Of a stretch of DNA of 9,336 bases, positions 1-6,085 are shown piece after piece. The DNA is from Xanthobacteraceae bacterium (lineage in GTDB: Bacteria > Pseudomonadota > Alphaproteobacteria > Rhizobiales > Xanthobacteraceae). Within the stretch, counting starts at the first letter, position 1. Every line of letters starts with the position of its first letter. The stretch covers positions 1 to 9,336 of the forward strand of contig JASHYD010000400.1 in NCBI GenBank assembly GCA_030043175.1. The letters run 5' to 3'. The notes below the pieces were generated by a model, which was not told the DNA's origin, searched no databases, and worked only from the letters and a program-made list of their open reading frames with translations. The translations under genes were made by a program, and so were the position numbers.

Positions 1-395
1 ATTTCGCGCGTTATTTGCTGCAGGCCGGCGGTGACCTGGGCGGAGAGTTGATCGATGCCACGCGTCATGTGTTCTTGACTGATGGCCATACTGTTGGCGA
101 GTCGATCGATGCTCTGCCGCGTCGTCTCGAGATCTACTGACATCGTCTTGAGCGTTGCTGCCGGCGCGATCGCCTCTTTGGCCGCGTTGCTGTAAAGTTG
201 CCAAGCCAATGTGGCAGCCACGCCGATACCGAGTGGGATCAGGAAGGCGAGCCAAGTTCGCTTACCCGGCGATGGCATGGCCGTAAAGTGATCCACGTCG
301 CCTGGATCAATATAAGGTGTGTCCTCGTTTGACTGCTGCTCCAAAGGTAATGAATCTGCTAAGAACGATCGAGTACGGCTTGGCGTCGTGCTCAT
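1..395 (-). CDS. Single-pass membrane protein, 3' end outside window
   Basis: The minus strand is open from an ATG at 395 to the window edge, giving 131 residues without a stop. A GAGGTG ribosome-binding site lies just upstream of the ATG. The first ~45 residues are polar and Pro/Ser-rich. One hydrophobic segment follows at about residues 47-68 (core FLIPLGIGVAATLAW), and then a polar helical stretch with repeated Gln/Ser/Ile/Leu that could form a coiled coil (about 85-131). This layout (polar N-terminus, one membrane helix, long helical tail) and the phrase GVAATLAWQ match a hypothetical protein family I associate with Bradyrhizobium. No enzymatic motif is visible and the function is unknown. 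The likely topology is N-terminus inside and helical tail in the periplasm, which is inferred. Its promoter should lie in the TTAA-rich stretch at 461-496. Confidence 0.75.
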   Translation of the reverse strand, partial: MSTTPSRTRSFLADSLPLEQQSNEDTPYIDPGDVDHFTAMPSPGKRTWLAFLIPLGIGVAATLAWQLYSNAAKEAIAPAATLKTMSVDLETTRQSIDRLANSMAISQEHMTRGIDQLSAQVTAGLQQITRE

Positions 396-460
396 CTGCA
401 CCTCGCTTTCACGACGATTGCGACCTCCCCTTTGTGGCAGGCCCGCGCCCAGGGTACGCG

Positions 461-496
461 CGTTAACATTTGATGAAGGGTTAATTTATGTTAACG
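461..496. repeat. TTAA-rich inverted repeat upstream of the 395 gene
   Basis: CGTTAACAT at 461-469 is an exact reverse complement of ATGTTAACG at 488-496, with an 18-nt spacer that contains a third TTAA at 481-484. It is the only AT-rich island in this part and lies 66-101 nt upstream of the minus-strand start at 395. It could be an operator or promoter region. TTAA pairs recall CtrA sites, but the TTAA-to-TTAA spacing here is 6 nt, not the canonical 7. Confidence 0.4.
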
Positions 497-950
497 TTAG
501 GTTTCGCGCGGTTGCATCCGGCCCTTGCGTGGGCTCGATTGAACTTCCCTTGCGAGCTGATCGTTGGGTAGTCGCCCGCCGGGGCAAGGCCCGCCGGGCG
601 TGGCAGGGGTGGGCTCAAAAATTAAGCGCGGCCGTGACGACGATGCCACACTCGAGCCTGTCGAGGTTGGAGCCGTAACCCGGCCCTGATAGCCAGCAGC
701 ACCACCAGGACGCAGCCTAGCCCGAGTGCCGGTGCGTGTGACGACGGAACAATGCCACGCTAGCTGGCCCGGTGGCACTCCTCGCCGAGGACGGCCCTTG
801 TACGAAGGTCGTTCCCACCGCTGGCGTCCACTCTGGATGCCAGGGCGGCCGTGGCGGTTACGTCCGAGCAGAACGCGGTTCGTTACCTCCCCGCGCATCG
901 GGTATGCTAGCCGTCCGAATGGGCAATTGACGGCGAAGGTCTTTCACCTC
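497..950. other. Gene-poor stretch, possible eroded membrane-protein tail
   Basis: No convincing gene is seen. Open frames on both strands are rich in Arg, Pro and Gly, as expected of random GC-rich DNA. One minus-strand frame, from after a stop near 765 down to a TAA at 624-622, carries a short hydrophobic run (VLVVLLAI) followed by a basic tail. It could be the C-terminus of a lost membrane protein but lacks a start codon. At 578-600 the stretch holds two close copies of GCCCGCCGGG. Near 945-954 it contains a perfect anti-Shine-Dalgarno complement (AAGGAGGTG on the minus strand) with no open gene after it. Confidence 0.4.
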
Positions 951-951
951 C

Positions 952-1252
952 TTAGATCCGCAGCCTTGCTGGCTGCTCCACGACTTTCACTTTATTACCG
1001 TCGACGGAAACTTCCGCACACGCCGCCACGTAACTGCCGTAGCCCATGTACTGGGCGAGTACCCCGATAAACGCCTTTCGGCGCGGCCTGACCCCAACCG
1101 GCCTTTTCCGCCACCGCTTCAAGCACCACGCGGTGCCGCGGGTTCGTGGTCATGAGCTTGCGGCGGAATTCTAGCGGATCAGCCCCAACCTCCTTGGCAA
1201 CCTCGTCCATGAAGCTTTCGATATAGATGGCATTGGGATCGTGCCGCTCATG
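952..1252 (-). pseudogene. Fragment of molybdopterin-binding oxidoreductase subunit (xanthine dehydrogenase / IorB family)
   Basis: The minus strand reads ERHDPNAIYIESFMDEVA, then a DPLEFRRKLM block and PRHRVVLEAVAEKAGWG. These are typical of the large molybdopterin-binding subunit of xanthine dehydrogenase-family or isoquinoline 1-oxidoreductase-type enzymes. The frame continues to GVYRG and then shifts. Removing one base near 1059 restores GIAQYMGYGSYVAACAEVSV, the expected next block. Homology ends near 990, and a stop follows at 954-952. On the 5' side there is a stop at 1255-1253, and I see no homology beyond it. Only about 90 residues of a protein that is normally 700 or more remain, so this is an internal scrap with both ends lost and one frameshift. 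The intact enzyme would be a periplasmic or cytoplasmic Mo-dependent hydroxylase, but no activity is possible here. Confidence 0.75.
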
Positions 1253-1393
1253 TTATCGGCACAGCCGTTGGTGACCCGAAGCTGCCGGTTCATGGCATCG
1301 CGATAGCGGTTTGAAACGCAGGTTATTAAGCCTGAACAACCGAGCCGCAGGCTGCAACTCAATCGAACCTGCGGAGTTCAACATTGAGGGGGT

Positions 1394-1418
1394 ATGCGTC
1401 TTTTAGCAAAGGACGCAT
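1394..1418. repeat. Perfect-arm hairpin between the pseudogene and the kinase
   Basis: ATGCGTCTTTT (1394-1404) and AAAGGACGCAT (1408-1418) pair along 11 positions with one G-T wobble and a 3-nt loop. No T-run follows on the plus strand, so it is not a standard intrinsic terminator. It lies about 200 nt upstream of the kinase start and could shape its leader or mark an old element end. Confidence 0.35.
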
Positions 1419-1563
1419 CATGGTGCGCAGGGTAGATTTGGAGCAGCAGGCGCTCTTCAGATAGCGCTTCGCTTCTTTCGAGGGGCCTTGCTTGCGTCGC
1501 CCTCACGCGTACGATCCTACGGCGGGATGGCAAACCAGTGCCCTGGCATGCCGTGCCGGCCAG

Positions 1564-1593
1564 CATGCCAGCAGGAGACATGCCAGCAGGAGA
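1564..1593 (+). repeat. 15-bp tandem duplication in the kinase leader
   Basis: CATGCCAGCAGGAGA occurs twice back to back, at 1564-1578 and 1579-1593, with no mismatch. It ends 27 nt before the chosen kinase ATG at 1620. Because the unit is a multiple of three, it keeps open the upstream extension of the kinase frame (CQQET repeated). AGCAGGAGA in each copy also resembles a weak ribosome-binding sequence. Confidence 0.6.
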
Positions 1594-1619
1594 CGGGATC
1601 CGTCGGGGAGGTTCCCGAA

Positions 1620-3458
1620 ATGGATAGGCTAGTCTCAATTTACCTTGATATCCCCGCGTTGCGGCCGGGAACCGTCGGGGCCTATGCCCTCGCTCTCCTG
1701 TCCGCTGCGGTTGCCCTGGCACTGCGGGTCGCCATCGATCCATATGTTGTGGGTGTTGAGTACATCACGTTCTTTCCCGCGGTCATTGTCACAACGCTGA
1801 TCAGCGGGTTCCGTGCTGGCCTTCTTTGCGTCATCCTCAGCGCTGCCGCGACCGACTTTTTCCTGCTGCCGCCCCGCTGGTCTTTCTACATTGACCACCC
1901 AGGTGAAGTGCTCGCATTGCTGCTGTTTATTCTGGCGGCACTTTCCATCGCGATCCTCGTCACCGCGATGCGCTTTGCCATCGAAGACTACCGAGAGCTT
2001 AGCCGCAGGCTGGAACACCGCGTCGAACAGCGCGGCGCGGAACTCGCCGAGGTTCGAACGCGCCTTGAGCACGAAGAAACGTTCCGTGCCATGTTTAATA
2101 TCAGTAGCGTAGGCAAGTTCGAGGTGGAACCCGGAAGTGCCCGTTTCCTCCGCGTCAACGCTGCAATGTGCAAGCTCGTCGGCTACAGCGACTTGGAATT
2201 GCTCGCCAGGACTGTGCCCGACATCACGCATCCCGATGACCGCGACGACAGCCGCGAGCTGGCTCGACGCCTAGACGCCGGAGAGTCAGACGTTTTCGAT
2301 GTGGAAAAGCGCTATGTCCGAAAAGACGGAACCGTCGTCTGGGCCCGCACGACGGTGAACGTCATCCACGACGAGTTCGGCCGGCCGTTGCGCCACACAG
2401 CCGTGATCCAGGATCTTAGCGCGCGCAAACAGGCGGAGCAGGCTCTAGAGGAGAGCAAGGCACGGCTCCAGCTTGCCCTCAATGCAACCCGGCTCGGGTC
2501 GTGGCAGTACGATCCGGTCCGCCGCGTCGTCTCGGGGGATGCGCGGTCAAAGGAAATTTTCGATGTCGTCGCCGACGAGATGCCGATTGAGGAGATCAAG
2601 AAGCGGGTGCATCCGGACGATGCGGAAATGTTTTTGGCGAGCCGCGAGAGGGCGCTCAATCCCGCGGATCCAAAACCCTACGCGAATGAGTACCGGATCA
2701 AGCGGAAGGAAGGTGAAATCCGATGGATAGAGGCTCATGGGCTTGCCGATTTCGAGGGCGTTGGACGGAAGCGACGGGTCGTGGGCTTCACCGGCACCGT
2801 CGCGGACGTCACAGAACGCAAGGAGCGCGAGGAAAGGGAGCAACTCCTCATGCGCGAGGTCAATCATCGCGCCAAGAACATCCTTAGCGTAGTAGAGGCA
2901 ATCGCTCGCCAGACCGCCACGAGAAATCCCGAAGATTTCATTGAACGGTTCTCCGAACGCATCCAGGCGCTGTCGGCCAGTCAGGAGCTGCTCGTTCGAA
3001 ACGAATGGAGAGGAGTGGAGATCGAGGACCTGGTCCGCGCTCAACTTTCGCATTTCGTCGATCTCATTGGTTCTCGTATCGTCCTGGATGGCCCAAAGCT
3101 GCGTTTGAAGGCGGCTAGTGCGCAAGCAATCGGGCTGGCGGTCCACGAGCTTGCCACCAACGCCGGGAAATACGGGGCACTCTCGACAGACAAGGGTCGC
3201 GTCGATGTTTGTTGGGCGACCGACGGCGGCGCCCTCGCCATGAGCTGGACCGAACGCGACGGGCCGCCCGTGTCTGCACCGAAACGGCGTGGGTTCGGCA
3301 CAACAGTCATGGAACGGATGGCGGAAGGCAGTCTGGGTGGTACGGTTGACCTTGACTACGCGACGTCGGGCCTGACCTGGCGTCTGACCTGTCCGGCAGA
3401 CAGCACCCTGGAGCCCGGGAACGGAGTCCAACTGCCTGGGACCGCACGCCCCTCCTGA
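1620..3458 (+). CDS. Membrane-bound PAS-PAS HWE-family sensor histidine kinase
   Basis: This sensor kinase (612 aa) autophosphorylates on histidine and passes phosphate to a response regulator not found in this window. The domains in order are a DUF4118 (KdpD-like) membrane domain with about four helices (20-117), a coiled coil (120-155), PAS 1 (152-270, with HPDDR), PAS 2 (281-402, with HPDDAE), and the HWE kinase core. Key residues are the phospho-accepting His416 in EVNHRAKN, the N-box HELATNAGKYGAL with His509 and Asn514, WTE at 543-545, and the glycine box GFGTT at 558. His plus WxE define the HWE family. I chose ATG 1620 because GGGGAGG lies 8 nt upstream and the membrane domain follows directly. 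The frame stays open to a TTG at 1488, but that extension is low-complexity and crosses the tandem repeat. HWE kinases often feed the PhyR general stress response, and an EcfG-like sigma stub lies about 1 kb downstream. The signal is unknown. Confidence 0.93.
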   Translation: MDRLVSIYLDIPALRPGTVGAYALALLSAAVALALRVAIDPYVVGVEYITFFPAVIVTTLISGFRAGLLCVILSAAATDFFLLPPRWSFYIDHPGEVLALLLFILAALSIAILVTAMRFAIEDYRELSRRLEHRVEQRGAELAEVRTRLEHEETFRAMFNISSVGKFEVEPGSARFLRVNAAMCKLVGYSDLELLARTVPDITHPDDRDDSRELARRLDAGESDVFDVEKRYVRKDGTVVWARTTVNVIHDEFGRPLRHTAVIQDLSARKQAEQALEESKARLQLALNATRLGSWQYDPVRRVVSGDARSKEIFDVVADEMPIEEIKKRVHPDDAEMFLASRERALNPADPKPYANEYRIKRKEGEIRWIEAHGLADFEGVGRKRRVVGFTGTVADVTERKEREEREQLLMREVNHRAKNILSVVEAIARQTATRNPEDFIERFSERIQALSASQELLVRNEWRGVEIEDLVRAQLSHFVDLIGSRIVLDGPKLRLKAASAQAIGLAVHELATNAGKYGALSTDKGRVDVCWATDGGALAMSWTERDGPPVSAPKRRGFGTTVMERMAEGSLGGTVDLDYATSGLTWRLTCPADSTLEPGNGVQLPGTARPS

Positions 3459-3469
3459 AACATCTTTCG

Positions 3470-3817
3470 ATGGCCCGTCGCCATGTCGCTACAGGTGAAC
3501 GGAACATCGCTCGTCAGCGTGAAAACGTCGCCAGGCTGGAGCGTGATGGCCACAGTTCGCAAAACGCGAAACGGCTGCTCGTCCACTTCAAGGAACTTCA
3601 AAATATGCACGTCGCCCACCGTGACCGATTGGAAAAAGCGCTAGCCGAATTTCAAACTGAGCGACTACCCCAATGTCTGCTCGTGGCCCAGGGCTGCCGA
3701 CTTGGCATGCAGCAAAGCCGGCAGCTGTTCGGGGTACACCGGACGTGCTCCAACATAGTCCAACGGCGGCCCTCGGCCCGCGCCACGGTTCGGCGATCAC
3801 GAGTCGCCATCAATTGA
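3470..3817 (+). CDS. Small hypothetical helical protein, probably with an abnormal tail
   Basis: The gene starts 11 nt after the kinase stop and so may be co-transcribed with it. Residues 2-58 (HVATGERNIARQ, LERDGH, LLVHFKELQNMH, HRDRLEKAL) look like a family of roughly 60-residue helical proteins, common as stand-alone genes in Bradyrhizobium, with the pattern HxxxGExxxxRQ...GH...LL..F...Q..H..HRDRL. This recognition is from memory. After about residue 62 the sequence turns into Cys/Arg/Gln-rich text that does not look like protein. The original stop was probably lost by mutation or rearrangement, so the 115-aa length is likely an extension of a normally short protein. No clear ribosome-binding site precedes the ATG. 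Function is unknown, and no catalytic motif is visible. Confidence 0.55.
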   Translation: MARRHVATGERNIARQRENVARLERDGHSSQNAKRLLVHFKELQNMHVAHRDRLEKALAEFQTERLPQCLLVAQGCRLGMQQSRQLFGVHRTCSNIVQRRPSARATVRRSRVAIN

Positions 3818-4001
3818 ATCCTAACCGGTCCTGTCTTAGCCGCTTCAACCGGATCGCCGCTCTCCTTACAAATGCAAGCCGCGCTCAAGTGATCGAGAGT
3901 CTCCTTGATCAATGTAACTAAGCTCGGAAGGCAAAGGTATCTCCTCGCCACAGAGGGACAGTTTGATGCCATTTCCGTGCTCCTTGCTTTGCTGCATGTC
4001 A
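3802..4001 (-). pseudogene. Possible frameshifted small gene, function unknown
   Basis: Two overlapping minus-strand frames look like halves of one small protein. The first runs from about ATG 3997 through MQQSKEHGNGIKLSLCGEE and IPLPSELSYIDQ. The second, one base out of phase, continues as TLDHLSAACICKESGDPVEAA. Joined near 3905, they give a soluble, acidic-helical sequence of about 65 residues, which reads more naturally than either frame alone. I do not recognise a family with confidence. No good ribosome-binding site precedes ATG 3997, and the frame is open upstream to 4069. Alternatively both halves are chance open frames. Confidence 0.35.
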
Positions 4002-4003
4002 GT

Positions 4004-4450
4004 GCTGCTACGCAACTCATGTAGTGCAACAGGGCTGATCGCGGGGCATGCCAGCGCCACTCCCCGCACGGCTTTCGCTCAACAGCCAGTGCTCGACAGC
4101 TTATCGCCGCGGCGGCGTTATATTCGCAGATTTTAAGCATGACACGCTCGTTGAACTCAGGCGGAGCACAACCGGTCTCTCACCTATGATAGGCGGAGCC
4201 CGACGGTCTTGCGAGCGGCTTTTTGCCCGGCCGCGGCGAAAGGGCACCGGCCCAGGAAAGCCACCTCAGAAAAGTCTCACCCTTGCCTCTGTAGAGGCCA
4301 CTGAAGGCCCGGAAGAGAACCGCCTCAGATGCATTGTTCAACGGCCAGCACCGAACGCGCTGCGCAGGAAACGGACAATCTCGTGCGACGGAAGTGCCAT
4401 CAACGGCCGAAACTGCCTAAAATTGTAAACTGGCAATCTGACGATCCAAA
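4004..4450. other. Gene-poor stretch upstream of the sigma remnant
   Basis: No recognisable gene is seen. A plus-strand frame is open from 4048 to 4428, but its translation is rich in Arg, Pro and Ser without hydrophobic or domain pattern, so I do not call it. I searched by eye for an EcfG-type promoter (GGAAC, 16-17 nt, CGTT) before the sigma remnant and found none. Confidence 0.4.
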
Positions 4451-4465
4451 CTGCGAGAGCAAGTG

Positions 4466-4720
4466 ATGGGAATGCGGAAGAAAGATCGCCAGTTCACTTT
4501 TTTGGACAAAACGAACGTGAAAGCGGTGCTGGAGTCGGTTCCCAGCTTGCGCGCATTTGCGGTCTCGTTGTGCGGAAACGTCGAGCACGCGGATGACCTG
4601 GTGCAGGAGACGTTGCTAAACGCGGCGGCCAATATGGAGTTCTTTCAACCCGGTACAAACATGTCTGCTTGGTTGTTCACCATCATGCGTGATCTATTCC
4701 GCTCGGAATATCGCAAATAA
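4466..4720 (+). pseudogene. Truncated ECF sigma factor (EcfG-like), region 2 only
   Basis: The frame encodes about 84 residues that match sigma region 2 of EcfG-type ECF factors, the general stress response sigma of alphaproteobacteria. Visible blocks are VPSLRAFAVSLCGN, then HADDLVQETLLNA, FQPGTNMSAWLFTIMRD and SEYRK. A TAA stop at 4718-4720 follows SEYRK. The same frame then continues as RREVEE, which is the normal next block (SDYRKRRREVED in the family). The stop is therefore a nonsense change inside the gene. Beyond about 4735 the homology ends, and no region 4 (the -35 recognition helix) is present in any frame I checked. ATG 4466 and GTG 4463 are both possible starts. The stub cannot recognise a normal -35 element. 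It might once have belonged with the HWE kinase upstream, but NepR and PhyR are absent here. Confidence 0.8.
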
Positions 4721-4773
4721 CGGCGCGAGGTTGAGGAGTCACGTACCGTTAATGATGGCCGGCCGTACCGAAC

Positions 4774-5091
4774 TCAGCAAAGCCCGGTAAGAAGTCGCTC
4801 GCCAGATACCCGCTCCGAGAGACCGCCCTCCTTCGCACAAAGCAAAGCTGCCGGATTGCCCCGCCGGTTCGAAAACGGATTGGTCCCAAACCGGTACGGC
4901 CACAAACTGCACCCAACCGCCGTGCACCGGTCAACCTCAATCGTCTGACAGCAACAGCAATCCAGACACTTCTCGCGGATCACGTCGAGGCGGCGCGCCA
5001 TTCTGGGGCTGCCCAAGCCGCACCGCTGAGACCGGCTCGCCAACGACGTTTCTAGCCGGCATACCACCTCGCCGGAGACTCCGTTAACCAC
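4774..5091 (-). CDS. Cysteine-rich small protein, putative zinc-binding, conserved hypothetical
   Basis: The protein (105 aa from GTG 5091) carries a compact core: IREKCLDCCCC (Cys42, 45-48), EVDRCTAVGC (Cys56, Cys61) and LWPYRFGTNPF. The order C-x2-CC, EVxxC, C-x-LWPxRxGxNP matches a family of short conserved hypothetical proteins often seen near integrases, phage genes and islands in Proteobacteria. This match is from memory, and the cysteine spacing suggests metal binding. The start is unclear: GTG 5091 has no ribosome-binding site, and ATG 5001 (MARRLDVIRE) starts just before the core but also lacks one. The last 25 residues look less conserved. Its 3' end lies opposite the decayed tail of the sigma remnant, and it diverges from the gene at 5143. 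Confidence 0.65.
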   Translation of the reverse strand: MVNGVSGEVVCRLETSLASRSQRCGLGSPRMARRLDVIREKCLDCCCCQTIEVDRCTAVGCSLWPYRFGTNPFSNRRGNPAALLCAKEGGLSERVSGERLLTGLC

Positions 5092-5100
5092 ATCGGAAAT

Positions 5101-5120
5101 CGGCGCCTTGTGCAGCGCCG
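5101..5120 (+). other. GC-rich hairpin followed by TTTT in the divergent intergenic gap
   Basis: CGGCGC (5101-5106) and GCGCCG (5115-5120) form a 6-bp perfect stem with an 8-nt loop, followed by TTTTCGTT. It has the shape of a weak intrinsic terminator on the plus strand, or a leader hairpin for the gene at 5143. It would include the alternative GTG start at 5110 in its loop, which argues for ATG 5143 as the true start. Confidence 0.3.
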
Positions 5121-5142
5121 TTTTCGTTGTGTAGATGCGCCC

Positions 5143-5346
5143 ATGCCAACGTTCCTTCGATTAGTCCAGCGCGACGACCGAGTGCCGCTGCTACTGACGT
5201 TATGCGACGAACACGGCAACGAAATCGATAGTGACACGGCACCAAGCGGTGAAGCGGCGATCAAGTGCGCAATCATGTTGCTGTCGCGACTACAAACATT
5301 GCGCCCCGGGTATCGACTTACGGTCTCGATGGAAAGCCACGGGTAG
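5143..5346 (+). CDS. Small hypothetical protein (67 aa)
   Basis: From ATG 5143 the protein starts MPTFLRLVQRDD and continues LLLTLCDEHGNEIDSDTA, EAAIKCAIMLL and LRPGYRLTV. The alternating hydrophobic N-terminal half followed by an amphipathic helix (SGEAAIKCAIMLLSRL) looks like a folded alpha/beta protein, unlike the Arg/Pro-rich shadow frames around it. It resembles short Bradyrhizobium hypothetical proteins, but I cannot name a family. A GTG at 5110 would add 11 residues. No clear ribosome-binding site is visible for either start. It is divergent from the cysteine-rich gene, with 51 nt between them. Function is unknown. Confidence 0.5.
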   Translation: MPTFLRLVQRDDRVPLLLTLCDEHGNEIDSDTAPSGEAAIKCAIMLLSRLQTLRPGYRLTVSMESHG

Positions 5347-5368
5347 GTCGGCTCGATACCGGCAGCCC

Positions 5369-5586
5369 CAGGTCAACCTCCTTGCGCATGGCGTCCGCGT
5401 CGCCTTGTATTTATCGCTGCGTCCTCGCCAGCGACGCATGACCGACGAGCTCTTGCACGTCCTGGCTCGAACCGCCCGAGGCAATGATGTTCTTGGCGCA
5501 ACGAGTGACGAACGTTCGCCGGCCGCTGTGGCTCGACGCGCCGGTGAAACCGAGCGCCTGTACAGCCGGTGAAACCACACCCACCG
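5369..5586 (-). pseudogene. Tyrosine recombinase (integrase) 3' remnant, catalytic Tyr codon is a stop
   Basis: The minus strand reads WFHRLY, then, after a shift near 5558, ALGFTGASSHSGRRTFVTR, AKNIIASGGSSQDVQELV and GHASLARTQR, followed by TAA at 5413-5411 and then IQGDADAMRKEVDL. This is the C-terminal catalytic half of a phage-type tyrosine recombinase: the HxxR box is HSGRR and the second conserved His is in GHAS. In this family TQR is followed by the nucleophilic Tyr and then IEGD. The codon is TAA where TAC is expected, so the nucleophile itself is lost while both sides stay in frame. The N-terminal half is missing, and the remnant abuts the stop of the coiled-coil gene. The enzyme is inactive. 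Confidence 0.82.
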
Positions 5587-5589
5587 GTT

Positions 5590-5844
5590 TTATTCGTGAT
5601 CCGCGGTGGTGTCTTGCGCTGTCGCCGCGCGCTCTGATCGCGGCCGCCCCCCAACCAGCTCACCCTCTATCTGGTTGATCTGCTCATCAATCTGCACAAT
5701 TAGACCTAAGACTAGCGCACGCGATTGCTCGATCAGCTCTCGGCTTGCCGCTATCTGCACAACAGCATCCTCGCGCCTCTCTCTCAAGAACCTTAGGTGT
5801 TGCCTGGACAGTTCGATCACTTCGTCGCCCGACGGCTTAGTCAC
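5590..5844 (-). CDS. Small coiled-coil protein (84 aa), unknown function
   Basis: From GTG 5844 the protein reads MTKPSGDEVIELSRQHLRFLRERRE, then a long charged helix with heptad-like Leu/Ile spacing (VVQIAASRELIEQSRALVLG and IDEQINQIEGEL), and a polar tail. This fits small helical proteins seen in rhizobial genomes, but no function is known to me. GTG 5844 is chosen because AAAGGG lies about 6 nt upstream and the conserved-looking part begins there. A TTG at 5865 would add 7 residues. The gene sits between two decayed integrase tails in the same orientation, and its stop at 5592-5590 is within a few bases of the downstream remnant. It may be cargo or an accessory gene of the lost element. 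Confidence 0.55.
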   Translation of the reverse strand: MTKPSGDEVIELSRQHLRFLRERREDAVVQIAASRELIEQSRALVLGLIVQIDEQINQIEGELVGGRPRSERAATAQDTTADHE

Positions 5845-5975
5845 GACACGCCCTTTCAAGGCCAAATCCGGGCGATCATTAATGTGAGGCGCGCTGAATA
5901 TCGGGTCAACGCGCCTCGCACAGGCCTCACGCCGATCGCCGCCTTATTGCCGGCGCGCTCCGCACGTCGAGGCCG

Positions 5976-6085
5976 TTACAAGTCATCTACGCGCTGCTCC
6001 GCGTCGGTGGCGCCTTGATGTAACACTGCGTCGTGCTACGGCCGGCAAGCGCGTGCACGTCCCGGAGCGACCTACCCGCCGCTAT
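5976..6085 (-). pseudogene. Second tyrosine recombinase 3' remnant
   Basis: The minus strand reads IAAGRSLRDVHALAGRSTTQCYIK. In a related frame one base away it reads GATDAEQRVDDL and ends with TAA at 5978-5976. This is the last part of a tyrosine recombinase: AGGSLRDVQALAGHSSL, TTQRYIEG and a short tail. Here the catalytic Tyr (codon 6022-6020) is present. The AGH histidine has become Arg, two or three residues after it are missing, and a one-base loss after TACATC shifts the tail. Upstream, another frame shows SSRHSG near 6100, which could be the HSGR box joined after a deletion. It is a different copy from the remnant at 5369-5586. Confidence 0.65.

Noticed and set aside
461..496. Canonical CtrA binding site
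   Set aside because: TTAA-to-TTAA spacing is 6 nt, not the 7 nt of the consensus, so I report only the repeat.
497..898. Minus-strand open frame of 133 codons
   Set aside because: It is Arg/Pro/Gly-rich without hydrophobic core and has no family resemblance; treated as gene-poor DNA.
945..954. 16S rRNA 3' end, from CACCTCCTT
   Set aside because: Only nine bases match the anti-Shine-Dalgarno; the surrounding sequence does not look like 16S rRNA.
1635..2231. Minus-strand open frame of 198 codons
   Set aside because: It is antisense to the kinase membrane and PAS 1 regions, with charged low-pattern translation and no ribosome-binding site.
2547..3431. Long minus-strand open frame (294 codons) opposite the kinase
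   Set aside because: It lies entirely antisense to a clearly conserved HWE kinase, and its translation shows no domain pattern; long antisense frames are expected in GC-rich genes.
4048..4428. Plus-strand open frame of 126 codons before the sigma stub
   Set aside because: Composition looks random and there is no start context or motif.
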